Part shown: piece after piece, positions 1 to 7,797 of the stretch
Position numbering within the stretch: the first letter of the stretch is position 1
Layout: each line of letters opens with the position of its first letter
Source: Chitinophaga oryziterrae
GTDB taxonomy: Bacteria; Bacteroidota; Bacteroidia; Chitinophagales; Chitinophagaceae
NCBI RefSeq assembly: GCF_009758125.1
Contig: NZ_WRXO01000001.1
Coordinates: 186,001 to 250,000 of the forward strand
Length of the DNA stretch: 64,000 bases
Direction of reading: 5' to 3'
Program-made: the position numbers and the translations under genes
Notes under the pieces: model-generated
The model's input: only the letters and a program-made list of their open reading frames with translations
What the model was told of the DNA's origin: nothing
Databases searched by the model: none

Positions 1-759
1 ACGCATATTTCCGTTTTCATCGAGGAAGCCCATTTGCTGGAACAACTCCACCGGTGCTTCGCGGCCTAATTCAGTACCGGCGATGGACCCGGGGTGTACT
101 GAATAGGCACGTACGTTATAGGCGCTTGCATGGTTGTCCAGTTCCAGGGCGAACAAATTACTGGCTGTTTTGGATTGGCCGTAAGCCTGCAGTGTTTCGT
201 AGTCGCGATGTTGAAAATTAGGATCTTCAAAATTGAAGTTTCCCATGTGATGCCCCAGTGAAGAAACATTAATCACACGTGCACCGTTTGCCTGTTTCAG
301 TGCAGGAAAAAGTTTGGAAGTCAGGTGAAATTGTCCGATGTAATTGGTAGCTAGTTGTGATTCTATGCCACGTGCATCTTTGCGCAGTGGCACCCACATG
401 ATACCTGCGTTGTTGATGAGCAGGTGTAACGGTCTGCCGGATGACAGAAATTTTTCTGCAAAAGCATCGATAGAAGCAGGGTCCATGAAATCCAGTGCCT
501 CAACTTCCACACGGGCTATGCCTTCCAGGTTTTTCCAGGCTTTCTCCACATCTCTTGCTGCTACTATCACCATAGCGCCGGCAGCAGCCAGGGTCTTTGT
601 GGTTTCCAGGCCGATACCTGTATTACCACCTGTGACGATAGCAACCTTACCGGTGAGGTCGATTCCTTTGATCACGTCTGAAGCTGTGGATTGGGCGTTA
701 AAACTCGTGCCGAGCGGGTGCTGAAGTGCTCCCTGATTGTTAGTTTGTATCATTGTCAT
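1..759 (-). CDS. SDR family NAD(P)-dependent oxidoreductase, 3' end outside window
   Basis: The minus strand reads open from 759 (or 753) to base 1, giving about 251 residues without a stop, so the C-terminus lies outside the window. The Rossmann cofactor motif VTGGNTGIG lies near residues 40-48, NNAG follows in mid-protein, and the active-site pair appears as YGQSK (YxxxK). The order and spacing fit short-chain dehydrogenases of the retinol-dehydrogenase/oxidoreductase type, which use NAD(P)H on small carbonyl or alcohol substrates; the substrate cannot be told. Two in-frame ATGs at 759 and 753 are both possible, and a TAnnTTTG promoter lies just upstream. The gene diverges from the GH65 gene. 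Confidence 0.88.
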   Translation of the reverse strand, partial: MTMIQTNNQGALQHPLGTSFNAQSTASDVIKGIDLTGKVAIVTGGNTGIGLETTKTLAAAGAMVIVAARDVEKAWKNLEGIARVEVEALDFMDPASIDAFAEKFLSSGRPLHLLINNAGIMWVPLRKDARGIESQLATNYIGQFHLTSKLFPALKQANGARVINVSSLGHHMGNFNFEDPNFQHRDYETLQAYGQSKTASNLFALELDNHASAYNVRAYSVHPGSIAGTELGREAPVELFQQMGFLDENGNMR

Positions 760-776
760 TTATCGTTTTGTTGATA

Positions 777-804
777 CAAATGTAGAGGATGTATTTCCCT
801 GCAA
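777..804 (-). promoter_or_regulatory. Promoter of the SDR gene
   Basis: Read on the minus strand, TACATTTG (784 to 777) matches the Bacteroidota -7 consensus TAnnTTTG, and a TTG (804 to 802) sits 17 bases upstream as the -33 element. Transcription would begin near 770, leaving a leader of only about 10-17 bases before the ATGs at 759/753. Confidence 0.6.
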
Positions 805-1050
805 CTTTGTTTAAAAGGCCTATTTTGCTTTGTTTAGCGGACCACTATTTATATACCTGCCCAATGCGGAATTAGTGAAAATACGCTGTTAACTGATCGG
901 AGAAATACACCTGGATTAAGGAGCAATATGATCAATAACTAGCCGGATCCTCTTCTGAGGTCATTTCGAAATCGTACACATCCATATTCAGGTAATGTCA
1001 TTATTCAAAATTCCGGCTTACTTTGCTTTAATATCAGAAAAACGATTAGT

Positions 1051-3087
1051 ATGAAAATGAAATTATTTTTTCTCCTGATTACCTGCTTCGCGGTACGTAC
1101 CAATGCCCAGGACCCATGGAAGATGAAGGCTGAAAAAATAGATCCCAATAACTATTATGGGGTAACCGTGGCAAATGGCATTATTGGTGTCGTATCGTCA
1201 CCTCAACCTTTTAAAGTTAAAAACGTGGTTTTAGCCGGTGCTTATGATACTTACGGGCGCGGCCGTGTAAGTAATTTCTTAAATGGCTTTAACCTGCTTA
1301 ATATGTACCTTGAAATTGATGGTATACGTCTTGATGAGCGAAATACGCAACAACTGCAACAGGAACTGGATATGCATCATGCCTCATTTACGACACAACT
1401 CCTATATGGCAAAAAGGCAGCAGTAAAATACACCTATTATGCGTTGAGGCATCTTCCTTTTTCAGTTTTAATGGATGTGACCATAATAGCAAAAGAAGAT
1501 GTAAGTATAACTGCTGCCAGTATCATGGAAACCCCTGAAGCTTTGCGTGATGTTCAAAATTATTATAATGAAATTGACAGGCCGCATGTTACCCTGAGCT
1601 TACTTACTTCTACTGCCAAAAGTCCTACAGGAAAGCTGCAGCTCTGTGCGTCGAACAGTTTTCTGTTTACTGAGCAACATGGAAATGAACCTAAGATTAT
1701 CCATGAAATGTGGGATAATAATAGTCATCTGATGAAATTTAGTAAAACCTTAAAGGCTGGGGAAAGTTATACCTACTCGGTTATCGGGAGTACAATTAGC
1801 TCTGCACAGCATGCCGACCCGCTCAATGAAGCAGAAAGGATGACCATTTTTGCGAAACTCGAAGGAAGGGACAGGTTAATTAAATTTCATAATGCCGCCT
1901 GGGATGAACTTTGGAAATCGGATATTACAATAGAGGGTGATCCGCAGGCTCAGCAGGATGTACATAGCATGTTATATCATTTAACCTCTTTTTCAAGATC
2001 AGGCACTTCTTATTCACTCTCACCAATGGGGTTATCAGGTCTGGGTTACAATGGTCATATATTTTGGGATACTGATATCTGGATGTTTCCTGCACTGCTG
2101 GTCCTTCATCCGGAAATCGCAAAATCTTTAATCGAATATCGTTTTGAACGACTGGGACAAGCTGAAAAAAACGCTTTTTCTCATGGTTATAAAGGTGCTA
2201 TGTATCCCTGGGAAAGTGCAGATAGCGGGGTCGAAGAAACACCTGTATGGGCTCTCAGCGGGCCATTTGAACACCATATCTCCGCCGATGTTGCATTAGC
2301 TGCCTGGAACTACTATTGTGTTACACAAGATAAAACCTGGCTTAGAGAAAAAGGGTGGCCGATTTTATCGCAGACAGCCGATTTTTGGGCAAGTAGAGTG
2401 GAGAGAGACGGATTAAATCAGTATGATATTAAAAATGTTGTAGCCGCGGATGAATGGGCAGAAAATGTAGATAATAATGCGTTTACAAATGCAGCAGCAA
2501 AAGTGAACCTGCATAATGCAAATTCGGCTGCATTAATTTTAGGGATTCCTCTGAATAAAGATTGGGAACTGGTTGAAAAGAATATTCCGATTTTGAAATT
2601 TGATAACGGCGTAACAAAGGAACATGCATCTTATAATGGTGAGGGAATTAAGCAGGCAGATGTTAATTTACTGGCTTACCCTTTAAATATCATAAGGGCT
2701 AAAGATCAGATTGAAAAAGATCTGGCTTACTATGAAACCAGAATACCTGAAGAAGGAACACCTGCAATGACTCATGCTATTTTTGCACTTCTTTATGCCA
2801 GAACAGGTAACCAAAATAAAGCCTATTCATTTTTTAAAGAAGCCTATGAACCTAACTTAAATCCACCATTCAGGGTAATCGCAGAAACTAAAGGTGGCAC
2901 AAATCCCTACTTTGCAACAGGTGCAGGAGGTATTCTGCAAAGCGTACTGATGGGCTTCGGAGGATTGGAAATTTCGGATAAAGGAATTGTGCAGATCCAT
3001 AGCTCATTACCTGGAAATTGGAAATCTCTTAAAATTTCCGGCGTGGGTATGGACAAAAGAACCTATATAATAAATCAGAAGAATTGA
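1051..3087 (+). CDS. Secreted glycoside hydrolase family 65-type enzyme
   Basis: The 678-residue product starts with a signal peptide (hydrophobic LFFLLITCF, likely cut after TNA), so it acts in the periplasm or outside. The central part matches the (alpha/alpha)6 domain of GH65: GYNGHIFWDTDIWMFP near 332-347, YPWESADSGVEETPVW near 385-400, and DEWAENVDNNAFTN near 467-480. In the family, a Glu in the DE(Y/W) segment is the general acid (here E468). A second Glu (E612, in IAETKGG) sits where the base of the hydrolytic members is expected, which would favour a hydrolase of alpha-glucosides over a phosphorylase. From memory, the Flavobacterium johnsoniae kojibiose hydrolase has its pair at very similar positions. 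Substrate is not provable here. The neighbouring GH13 gene points to alpha-glucan use. The start at 1051 could also be the Met two codons later. Confidence 0.8.
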   Translation: MKMKLFFLLITCFAVRTNAQDPWKMKAEKIDPNNYYGVTVANGIIGVVSSPQPFKVKNVVLAGAYDTYGRGRVSNFLNGFNLLNMYLEIDGIRLDERNTQQLQQELDMHHASFTTQLLYGKKAAVKYTYYALRHLPFSVLMDVTIIAKEDVSITAASIMETPEALRDVQNYYNEIDRPHVTLSLLTSTAKSPTGKLQLCASNSFLFTEQHGNEPKIIHEMWDNNSHLMKFSKTLKAGESYTYSVIGSTISSAQHADPLNEAERMTIFAKLEGRDRLIKFHNAAWDELWKSDITIEGDPQAQQDVHSMLYHLTSFSRSGTSYSLSPMGLSGLGYNGHIFWDTDIWMFPALLVLHPEIAKSLIEYRFERLGQAEKNAFSHGYKGAMYPWESADSGVEETPVWALSGPFEHHISADVALAAWNYYCVTQDKTWLREKGWPILSQTADFWASRVERDGLNQYDIKNVVAADEWAENVDNNAFTNAAAKVNLHNANSAALILGIPLNKDWELVEKNIPILKFDNGVTKEHASYNGEGIKQADVNLLAYPLNIIRAKDQIEKDLAYYETRIPEEGTPAMTHAIFALLYARTGNQNKAYSFFKEAYEPNLNPPFRVIAETKGGTNPYFATGAGGILQSVLMGFGGLEISDKGIVQIHSSLPGNWKSLKISGVGMDKRTYIINQKN

Positions 3088-3168
3088 CATTGACACACAG
3101 CCGGATCTATTATCTACACAATAATTTACAAATTTTCCTTAACTTAATAGACACGTGCAAATCAATAC

Positions 3169-3187
3169 TATTGTTTACCAAACAATA
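3169..3187. promoter_or_regulatory. Perfect palindrome in front of the GH13 gene
   Basis: TATTGTTT-acc-AAACAATA is an inverted repeat with 8-base arms and a 3-base centre, ending 8 bases before the GH13 ATG at 3196. It could be an operator for a sugar-responsive repressor or a small hairpin near the start codon. No regulator gene is adjacent, so the assignment is a guess. Confidence 0.4.
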
Positions 3188-3195
3188 CTCATCAA

Positions 3196-4959
3196 ATGCC
3201 CCGCTCATTAAATGACCCCGTTATACAGGATGTGTTTAATGCACAGCCGACCACCACACAAACCACATCGGGAACTGAAATTCCTTATCCATTTCCTTCG
3301 CCTGAAGACTGGCGCGATCACTGGATCTATTTTTTATTGGTAGACCGGTTTAACAACCCTTCCCATCCGCCATCACCGGGCGAGTATCCCTGCGCTGTAT
3401 ACCAGGGGGGTAATTTTTCCGGTATCAAACAACAGCTGCCTTATCTTAAAAAACTGGGTGTTGGCGCCCTATGGATCTCGCCGGTGCTGATAAACCCACA
3501 GTGGTTCAAAAATTACTGGGGTGGTTACGGTACTCTTGACTTCCTGCGCATCGAGCCCCGGTTTTGTGATGATCCTGTTTCAGCATTGCAGGACCCTACG
3601 GTGGGCGATGCTGAATTTCGGAGTTTGGTAGATGAGGTGCATGCCCATGGCATGTATGTGATTCTGGATATTGTGCTTAACCACACGGGTGATGTGTTTA
3701 ATTACGAAGGCATGCGTGATGAGGCGCCATGGAATGACACCGGGGAATATACCATCTATTGGCGTGACGGACAAGGGCAGGCAAGGGGGGAGTGGACGGA
3801 TATCAGCAACATTCCGGACCGGCCTGGTGATGGCGTGGTCTGGCCCAAAGAATTACAACAGAACGACTTCTTTCGGCGACGCGGTGATGGCGGGTTACGC
3901 GGTGATTTCTCCCGTATGAAAGAACTGGTTACTGAATATCTTATTCCGGATACAATGATCTACCCGGTGCGCAATCACCTGATCAGGGCTTATCAATATC
4001 TTATGGCAAGGTTTGACCTTGATGGCTATCGCATAGATACGTTGCAATACATAGAAGCTGATTTTGCCCGCGTATTTGGCAATGCTATGCGTGAGTTCGC
4101 GCTATCAATCGGCAAAAAGAATTTCTTCACCTTCGGTGAAGTGTGGCAGGACGATGACGAAGCAAGGATTGCTGAATTTATTGGCCGCAATACTGAAAAA
4201 GATGAGGAATTCATTGGTGTGGATGCTGCCATCGATTTCCCGATGCGCAAACGCCTGGTTGATGTTTGTAAAGGTGTAGCACCCCCGAAGGACCTTGCTG
4301 ATCACTTTGATTACCGGCTTAAAATCCTTCGGCAAATAGTGAGCTCGCACGGTGATGCCGGCAAGAGCTACGTAACCTTTCTCGATAACCATGATCTGGA
4401 TCGCCGCTTTCACAATAAACAATTTCCTGAGCAGACAAAACTGGCCTTAATCTGTCTGTTGTGCATGCAAGGCGTTCCCTGCATTTATTATGGCACCGAG
4501 CAAGGGCTCGATGGCGCGGGTAACATGCGGGAGTATGCCAGAGAGGCCTTGTGGGGACTGGCGAATGCTTTTAATGAGCAGGAAGACTTGTATCAGTTCA
4601 TCGGTGAACTGAGCAAATTACGCGCTGCAGTGCCGGCACTCCGCTATGGCCGGCAGTATTTCCGCCCTTGTAGCGGCGATGGCGTCAATTTTGGACATTC
4701 ACCGTATAAAGGCGGTCTTATTGCTTTTTCCCGCGTGCTGAACGACAAAGAAGTGTTAATCCTGGCGAATACCAATACAGAAAGAGGGGTAGTAGTCGAT
4801 GTTGTGGTGGATAAGAATCTCCATTCCGAAGGTAGCGAATGGGAAGTCCTCTTCCCTCTGGCAAGGCGGGGAACGTTTCAGACGCGCAGCAGATCGCAGG
4901 GTGTTTTCAGAACGATACAGATAGAATTATCACCGTCTGATTATTTAATTCTTACTTAA
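3196..4959 (+). CDS. GH13 alpha-amylase family enzyme
   Basis: The 587-residue protein has the GH13 (beta/alpha)8 signatures in order: DIVLNH (region I, near 158-163), GYRID with nucleophile D281 (region II), FGEVW with acid/base E315 (region III), and FLDNHD with transition-state D400 (region IV). There is no signal peptide, so it is predicted to be cytoplasmic. Such enzymes cleave or transfer alpha-1,4/1,6-glucosyl units; exact specificity is not readable. The C-terminal 100 residues look like the usual beta-sandwich domain C. The ATG at 3196 follows a 19-bp palindrome. Its stop codon lies inside copy A of a 37-bp repeat that reappears beyond the sigma-factor gene. It shares the strand with the GH65 gene 108 bases upstream and may serve the same alpha-glucan pathway. 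Confidence 0.88.
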   Translation: MPRSLNDPVIQDVFNAQPTTTQTTSGTEIPYPFPSPEDWRDHWIYFLLVDRFNNPSHPPSPGEYPCAVYQGGNFSGIKQQLPYLKKLGVGALWISPVLINPQWFKNYWGGYGTLDFLRIEPRFCDDPVSALQDPTVGDAEFRSLVDEVHAHGMYVILDIVLNHTGDVFNYEGMRDEAPWNDTGEYTIYWRDGQGQARGEWTDISNIPDRPGDGVVWPKELQQNDFFRRRGDGGLRGDFSRMKELVTEYLIPDTMIYPVRNHLIRAYQYLMARFDLDGYRIDTLQYIEADFARVFGNAMREFALSIGKKNFFTFGEVWQDDDEARIAEFIGRNTEKDEEFIGVDAAIDFPMRKRLVDVCKGVAPPKDLADHFDYRLKILRQIVSSHGDAGKSYVTFLDNHDLDRRFHNKQFPEQTKLALICLLCMQGVPCIYYGTEQGLDGAGNMREYAREALWGLANAFNEQEDLYQFIGELSKLRAAVPALRYGRQYFRPCSGDGVNFGHSPYKGGLIAFSRVLNDKEVLILANTNTERGVVVDVVVDKNLHSEGSEWEVLFPLARRGTFQTRSRSQGVFRTIQIELSPSDYLILT

Positions 4960-4990
4960 CGTTTTTCCCAGGCTGCCCTGCCGGTGTTCG
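4954..4990 (+). repeat. 37-bp imperfect direct repeat, copy A
   Basis: Copy A begins ACTTAACGTTTTTCCCAGG and ends GCCGGTGTTCG. It matches copy B at 5855-5891 in 33 of 37 positions, in the same orientation and 901 bases apart. It covers the GH13 stop codon. The two copies bracket the sigma-factor gene. Confidence 0.6.
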
Positions 4991-5100
4991 GTATGAAAAT
5001 GGCAGGCAGATCTGGTGGTATGTTCTTCAAGGCAGGGCCAGATGTGCTTAAATAAGAAGATAAAGTGTCGACAAAGTGTCTACAGGCTATAATGGATTGT

Positions 5101-5643
5101 TCAATGCGCTAATTTGCGGGGATACATTATTTCTTTCGGCGGTACATAATCCGTTACATTCCCATATTTGTCTACCCTCAGGAAGCAGCTTTTTTTCACT
5201 GTATCGTTTATCTTCTTCTTTGCCCTTTGTACCCTTGATTTAACGGTACTCAATGGCAAATTGTGCATTTTTGCAAATTGCGTCTGACTTATCCCATTTA
5301 ATTCAATGGCTTCCATCACCTCCTTCTGTTCCTCCGGCAATGTTTTTATCAATAAAGAGATGCACTTTAGTAAATAAACATTTCCTTCATTATATTCCTC
5401 TTCATTTTGATCCGGCAACAGAAATTTCTTATCCTTCTTCCGGTAATGATCGATGACGGTGTTATATACAATTACCCTTAGCCAGGATAACAACTTTTCA
5501 TCACTTTTCAGTGTATTGATGTGTTGATGCGCTTTTACAAAAATGTCCTGCCTGATATCCTGTATAATTTCAGCATCTACGTTTATCTTCTGCAAATACA
5601 ACTCAATATCATTGTACAGTTTTAATTGCCAGTTATCATCCAT
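5101..5643 (-). CDS. ECF-type RNA polymerase sigma factor, SigZ-like
   Basis: The 180-residue protein has a sigma-70 region 2 (roughly 10-70: DIRQDIFVKAH, LLSWLRVIVYNTVIDHYRK) and a region 4 helix-turn-helix (roughly 105-150: TLPEEQKEVMEAIELNGISQ, LPLSTVKSRVQRAKKKI). The linker is short, as in ECF factors, and there is no region 1 or 3. The C-terminal tail with SCFLRVDKYGNVTDY resembles the SigZ subgroup, where a Cys pair and a DxxGxxxDY motif follow region 4; here one Cys of the pair is Phe. No anti-sigma gene lies next to it. A -7 element is at 5684-5691. It stands alone between two copies of a 37-bp repeat, which may mean it was acquired as a unit. Confidence 0.85.
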   Translation of the reverse strand: MDDNWQLKLYNDIELYLQKINVDAEIIQDIRQDIFVKAHQHINTLKSDEKLLSWLRVIVYNTVIDHYRKKDKKFLLPDQNEEEYNEGNVYLLKCISLLIKTLPEEQKEVMEAIELNGISQTQFAKMHNLPLSTVKSRVQRAKKKINDTVKKSCFLRVDKYGNVTDYVPPKEIMYPRKLAH

Positions 5644-5683
5644 GTATTGAAACCTATTTAACGATCATGTATTCGGAAAGCTA

Positions 5684-5691
5684 CAAAGCTA
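5684..5691 (-). promoter_or_regulatory. -7 element of the sigma-factor gene
   Basis: TAGCTTTG on the minus strand fits TAnnTTTG, 40 bases before the ATG at 5643. No convincing TTG -33 partner was found at the usual distance. Confidence 0.4.
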
Positions 5692-5854
5692 TATAATTAC
5701 TTCATTTTAGGTGAAACAGCCATCAACATTAACACCTGGCTGGTTCCGAAGTTGTGTATTACTAATTACCGATTTCAGTGCATTGCCATTTGCCGATCAT
5801 ATCTCCCGTTATGAATGTTGGTCAATTAGCATTTTAAGAGAGTTGTATATCCAA

Positions 5855-5891
5855 ACTTAACGTTTTTCTCAAGCTGCGCTGCCGGGGTTCG
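5855..5891 (+). repeat. 37-bp imperfect direct repeat, copy B
   Basis: This is the second copy of the repeat seen at 4954-4990, with four substitutions. It ends GCCGGGGTTCG, and the GGTTCGAG that follows resembles a tRNA T-loop, but no tRNA can be folded around it. A short stem CTGCG/CGCAG surrounds its 3' half. Confidence 0.6.
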
Positions 5892-6030
5892 AGACGCAGT
5901 TGTCGAGTCTTTTATATAACTAACAGTTACCAGAGCTGAAGCATAGGGGAGTGCCCTATAGGGGGCTCTCTTGAGCTGTATTTTTCTTGACTGCAAAGCC
6001 TTAAATAAAACTCCTGTTCGGAGGCATACT

Positions 6031-6078
6031 AAAACTAAAAAGCCTTCAGATCTTTTGATCTGAAGGCTTTTTAGTTTT
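6031..6078. terminator. Perfect 22-bp hairpin, orphan bidirectional terminator
   Basis: Arms at 6031-6052 and 6057-6078 are exact reverse complements around a TTTT loop, with an A-run on one side and a T-run on the other, as in a bidirectional intrinsic terminator. No gene reads into it from either side. It abuts the tRNA-end-like GTGCCCCCGCAGG, so it may once have ended a tRNA transcript on the minus strand. Confidence 0.7.
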
Positions 6079-6107
6079 GTGCCCCCGCAGGTGCGGATTT
6101 CAAACCA
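6079..6107 (-). repeat. tRNA-3'-end-like sequence, putative attachment-site remnant (copy a)
   Basis: GTGCCCCCGCAGG matches the 3' end of tRNA-Lys at 11311 (GTGACCCCTCAGG) in 11 of 13 bases, in the same orientation and again right after a hairpin. The following bases keep a T-loop look (minus strand GGTTTGAAATCC), but the stems no longer pair, so it is not a functional tRNA. It would fit a decayed integration scar. Confidence 0.35.
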
Positions 6108-6164
6108 GGTGGTTAAATATTTGGGAAAATTAAGCAAGCCGGATATAAAAGGCAGGAGGTAAAA

Positions 6165-6248
6165 ATGGACATAACTATACATAAAATAAAGGGAGTGCTG
6201 AATAATACACATACGCATATTGATTCCTTAATCCTTATCTATATATAA
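6165..6248 (+). CDS. Possible 27-residue peptide or truncated gene start
   Basis: An ATG at 6165 follows AGGAGG (6154-6159) with a 5-base spacer, one of the best Shine-Dalgarno matches in the window. The frame codes 27 residues (MDITIHKIKGVLNN...) before TAA. The product is not recognised. Its position just inside an att-like site is where an integrase gene would start, so it might be the 5' stump of a lost mobile-element gene, or chance. Confidence 0.25.
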   Translation: MDITIHKIKGVLNNTHTHIDSLILIYI

Positions 6249-6367
6249 GTTGTATTTGTCAGGAAAAAGTTTCTTGTTTACAACACTGAGATCTTCTTAT
6301 GCAATCCGCTTAGGCCCAAGAGAATTATTCCTGAACCGAGTCAGTAAATCATAAAGGGCTTTTGACT

Positions 6368-6375
6368 TATATTTG
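6368..6375 (+). promoter_or_regulatory. -7 element setting the DUF1016 gene start
   Basis: TATATTTG fits TAnnTTTG. It lies 31 bases before the ATG at 6407 but downstream of the upstream in-frame ATG at 6362, so a transcript from here could only use the 6407 start. Confidence 0.5.
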
Positions 6376-6406
6376 TTATAGACAACAATTGTTGAAAATA
6401 CCATCA

Positions 6407-7408
6407 ATGGATTTACAAAATCAGGATTATAAAGAGCTTATTACCGGAATAGGAGATTTGCTTATTTCTGGAAGACAGAAGGCGGCTCAACAGGTGAATA
6501 CCATTTTGGTTGAAACTTATTGGACAATAGGCCTGTATATTGTAGAATATGAACAGGGAGGGAACGAGAAGTCCGAATATGGAAGTCAATTATTCGAGCG
6601 TCTTTCCCGCGACCTGACTCAAGCTTATGGAAAAGGTTTTAGTCGGTCCAACTTACTATATATAAGGAAATTCTATATCACTTTCCAAAAACGTGAGACA
6701 GTGTCTCACAAATTGACATGGAGCCACTATTTTGAGATTCTTAAAGCCGACAATGAACTGGAAATAAGCTTTTATGCCAAACAGGCTGAAAAGGAGAAAT
6801 GGAGTGTACGGGAACTAAAAAGGCAAATGAAAAGTATGTTGTTTCACAGATTGGCTTTAAGCACTGATAAAGAAGGCGTATTAAAACTGGCGAATAAAGG
6901 TCATGAAGTTCAGCAGCCTGAAGATTTAATTAAAGATCCGTTTGTGCTGGAATTTTTAAATATACCAGAGCAACATCAATATCATGAGAATGAGCTGGAA
7001 GAAAAGTTGATTAATAACCTACAACATTTTTTACTTGAACTAGGAAAAGGATTTGCTTTTATTGCCAGACAATATCGTATCAGTATTGGGGGTAAACATT
7101 TTCGGTTAGACTTATTATTCTATCATCGCATACTGAAATGTTTTGTTCTTATTGATTTAAAAAGAGGAGAGATCGATCATAATGATGTGGGCCAAATGAA
7201 CTTATACCTTAATTATTTTAAGAAAGAGGAGGCGACTGAGGGAGATAATGAACCAGTTGGAATATTACTGGGGGCTTATAAAGACCATATATTGGTAGAA
7301 TATGCTACCAGCAGTATAACAAACAAAATATTGCTGGCAAAATATCAACTGTATCTTCCGGATAAGACGCAATTAGAGAGTGCATTGAAGAAGTTATTAG
7401 ACGTTTGA
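6407..7408 (+). CDS. DUF1016 (YhcG-type) PD-(D/E)XK nuclease-domain protein
   Basis: From the ATG at 6407 the product has 333 residues; an earlier in-frame ATG at 6362 is judged too far upstream because the promoter element at 6368-6375 would lie inside the gene. The N-terminal half (YWTIGLYIVEYEQGG, YGSQLFERLSRDL, GFSRSNLLYIRKFY) is the DUF1016 N-terminal domain. The C-terminal half carries the nuclease core FRLDLLFYHR...FVLIDLKRGEIDHNDVGQMNLYLNYF, in which the D and the ExK-like DLK are the expected metal-binding and catalytic residues. Members are scattered in accessory DNA and are often thought to act in DNA restriction or repair; a specific role is not established here. It is AT-rich and sits in the tRNA-Lys island. 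Confidence 0.82.
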   Translation: MDLQNQDYKELITGIGDLLISGRQKAAQQVNTILVETYWTIGLYIVEYEQGGNEKSEYGSQLFERLSRDLTQAYGKGFSRSNLLYIRKFYITFQKRETVSHKLTWSHYFEILKADNELEISFYAKQAEKEKWSVRELKRQMKSMLFHRLALSTDKEGVLKLANKGHEVQQPEDLIKDPFVLEFLNIPEQHQYHENELEEKLINNLQHFLLELGKGFAFIARQYRISIGGKHFRLDLLFYHRILKCFVLIDLKRGEIDHNDVGQMNLYLNYFKKEEATEGDNEPVGILLGAYKDHILVEYATSSITNKILLAKYQLYLPDKTQLESALKKLLDV

Positions 7409-7797
7409 TTTATCAAACATAGCAGACATAAATGTCCCTAAACGCAAACGGCTGGGAGTAATATCGACTTTTGGTGAACCTGGTAGTAAGGATTTCAAGT
7501 CTGATGGTTATATCTTATGAAGAATTAAGTAAATTGATGATGGACATGATTAAATAATAAACACAAGAAGTATGAACTTGACCTAGAAATTCGGACACGT
7601 AGTTAAGCCGCTTTGGTTAAGATTCGTTTGTGAATCCGGTACATGTAAGTTTTATTTTCAGTTCAAACCTTACATCTCTTTATTTACTAACAGCCGTTTC
7701 AGTATTTATTTTGTTAGTAAAAACTTACCGAACTATTGCCTTACAATATCGACATGTTATTAATTTACATATACCCCATTACTAAAGTAATAATTAA
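7409..7797. other. AT-rich spacer with IS relic
   Basis: This stretch between the two nuclease genes holds only the IS3-like end described separately. No promoter matching TAnnTTTG and no coding region were found. Confidence 0.4.
7573..7660 (-). mobile_element. Relic of an IS3-like insertion sequence end
   Basis: On the plus strand TGAACTTGACC...TTCGGACAC (7573-7598) resembles the terminal inverted repeats of Bacteroidota IS3-family elements. Directly inside, the minus strand encodes YMYRIHKRILTKAA followed by TAA, which looks like the last residues of a transposase, with an in-frame stop a few codons earlier. No other end was found nearby, so only a fragment remains. Family assignment is from resemblance only. 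Confidence 0.35.

Larger units (their letters stand above)
5644..6361. other. Gene-poor accessory spacer with repeat, orphan hairpin and att-like sequence
   Basis: About 700 bases lie between the sigma factor and the DUF1016 gene. The stretch holds the sigma promoter, repeat copy B, a perfect 22-bp hairpin with no gene to terminate, a tRNA-3'-end-like sequence and a 27-codon ORF with a strong ribosome binding site. A longer open frame on the minus strand (5826-6218) runs through the hairpin and the repeat and has no protein-like features, so it is not called. Confidence 0.5.

Noticed and set aside
344..724. 126-codon plus-strand ORF inside the SDR gene
   Set aside because: It is the antisense shadow of a clear SDR gene with cofactor and active-site motifs.
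5857..5900. A tRNA gene around GGGGTTCGAG
   Set aside because: Only the T-loop-like word is present; no acceptor, D or anticodon arm can be paired.
5826..6218. 130-codon minus-strand ORF
   Set aside because: It runs through a perfect terminator hairpin, an att-like sequence and a 37-bp repeat, and its translation has no protein-like features.
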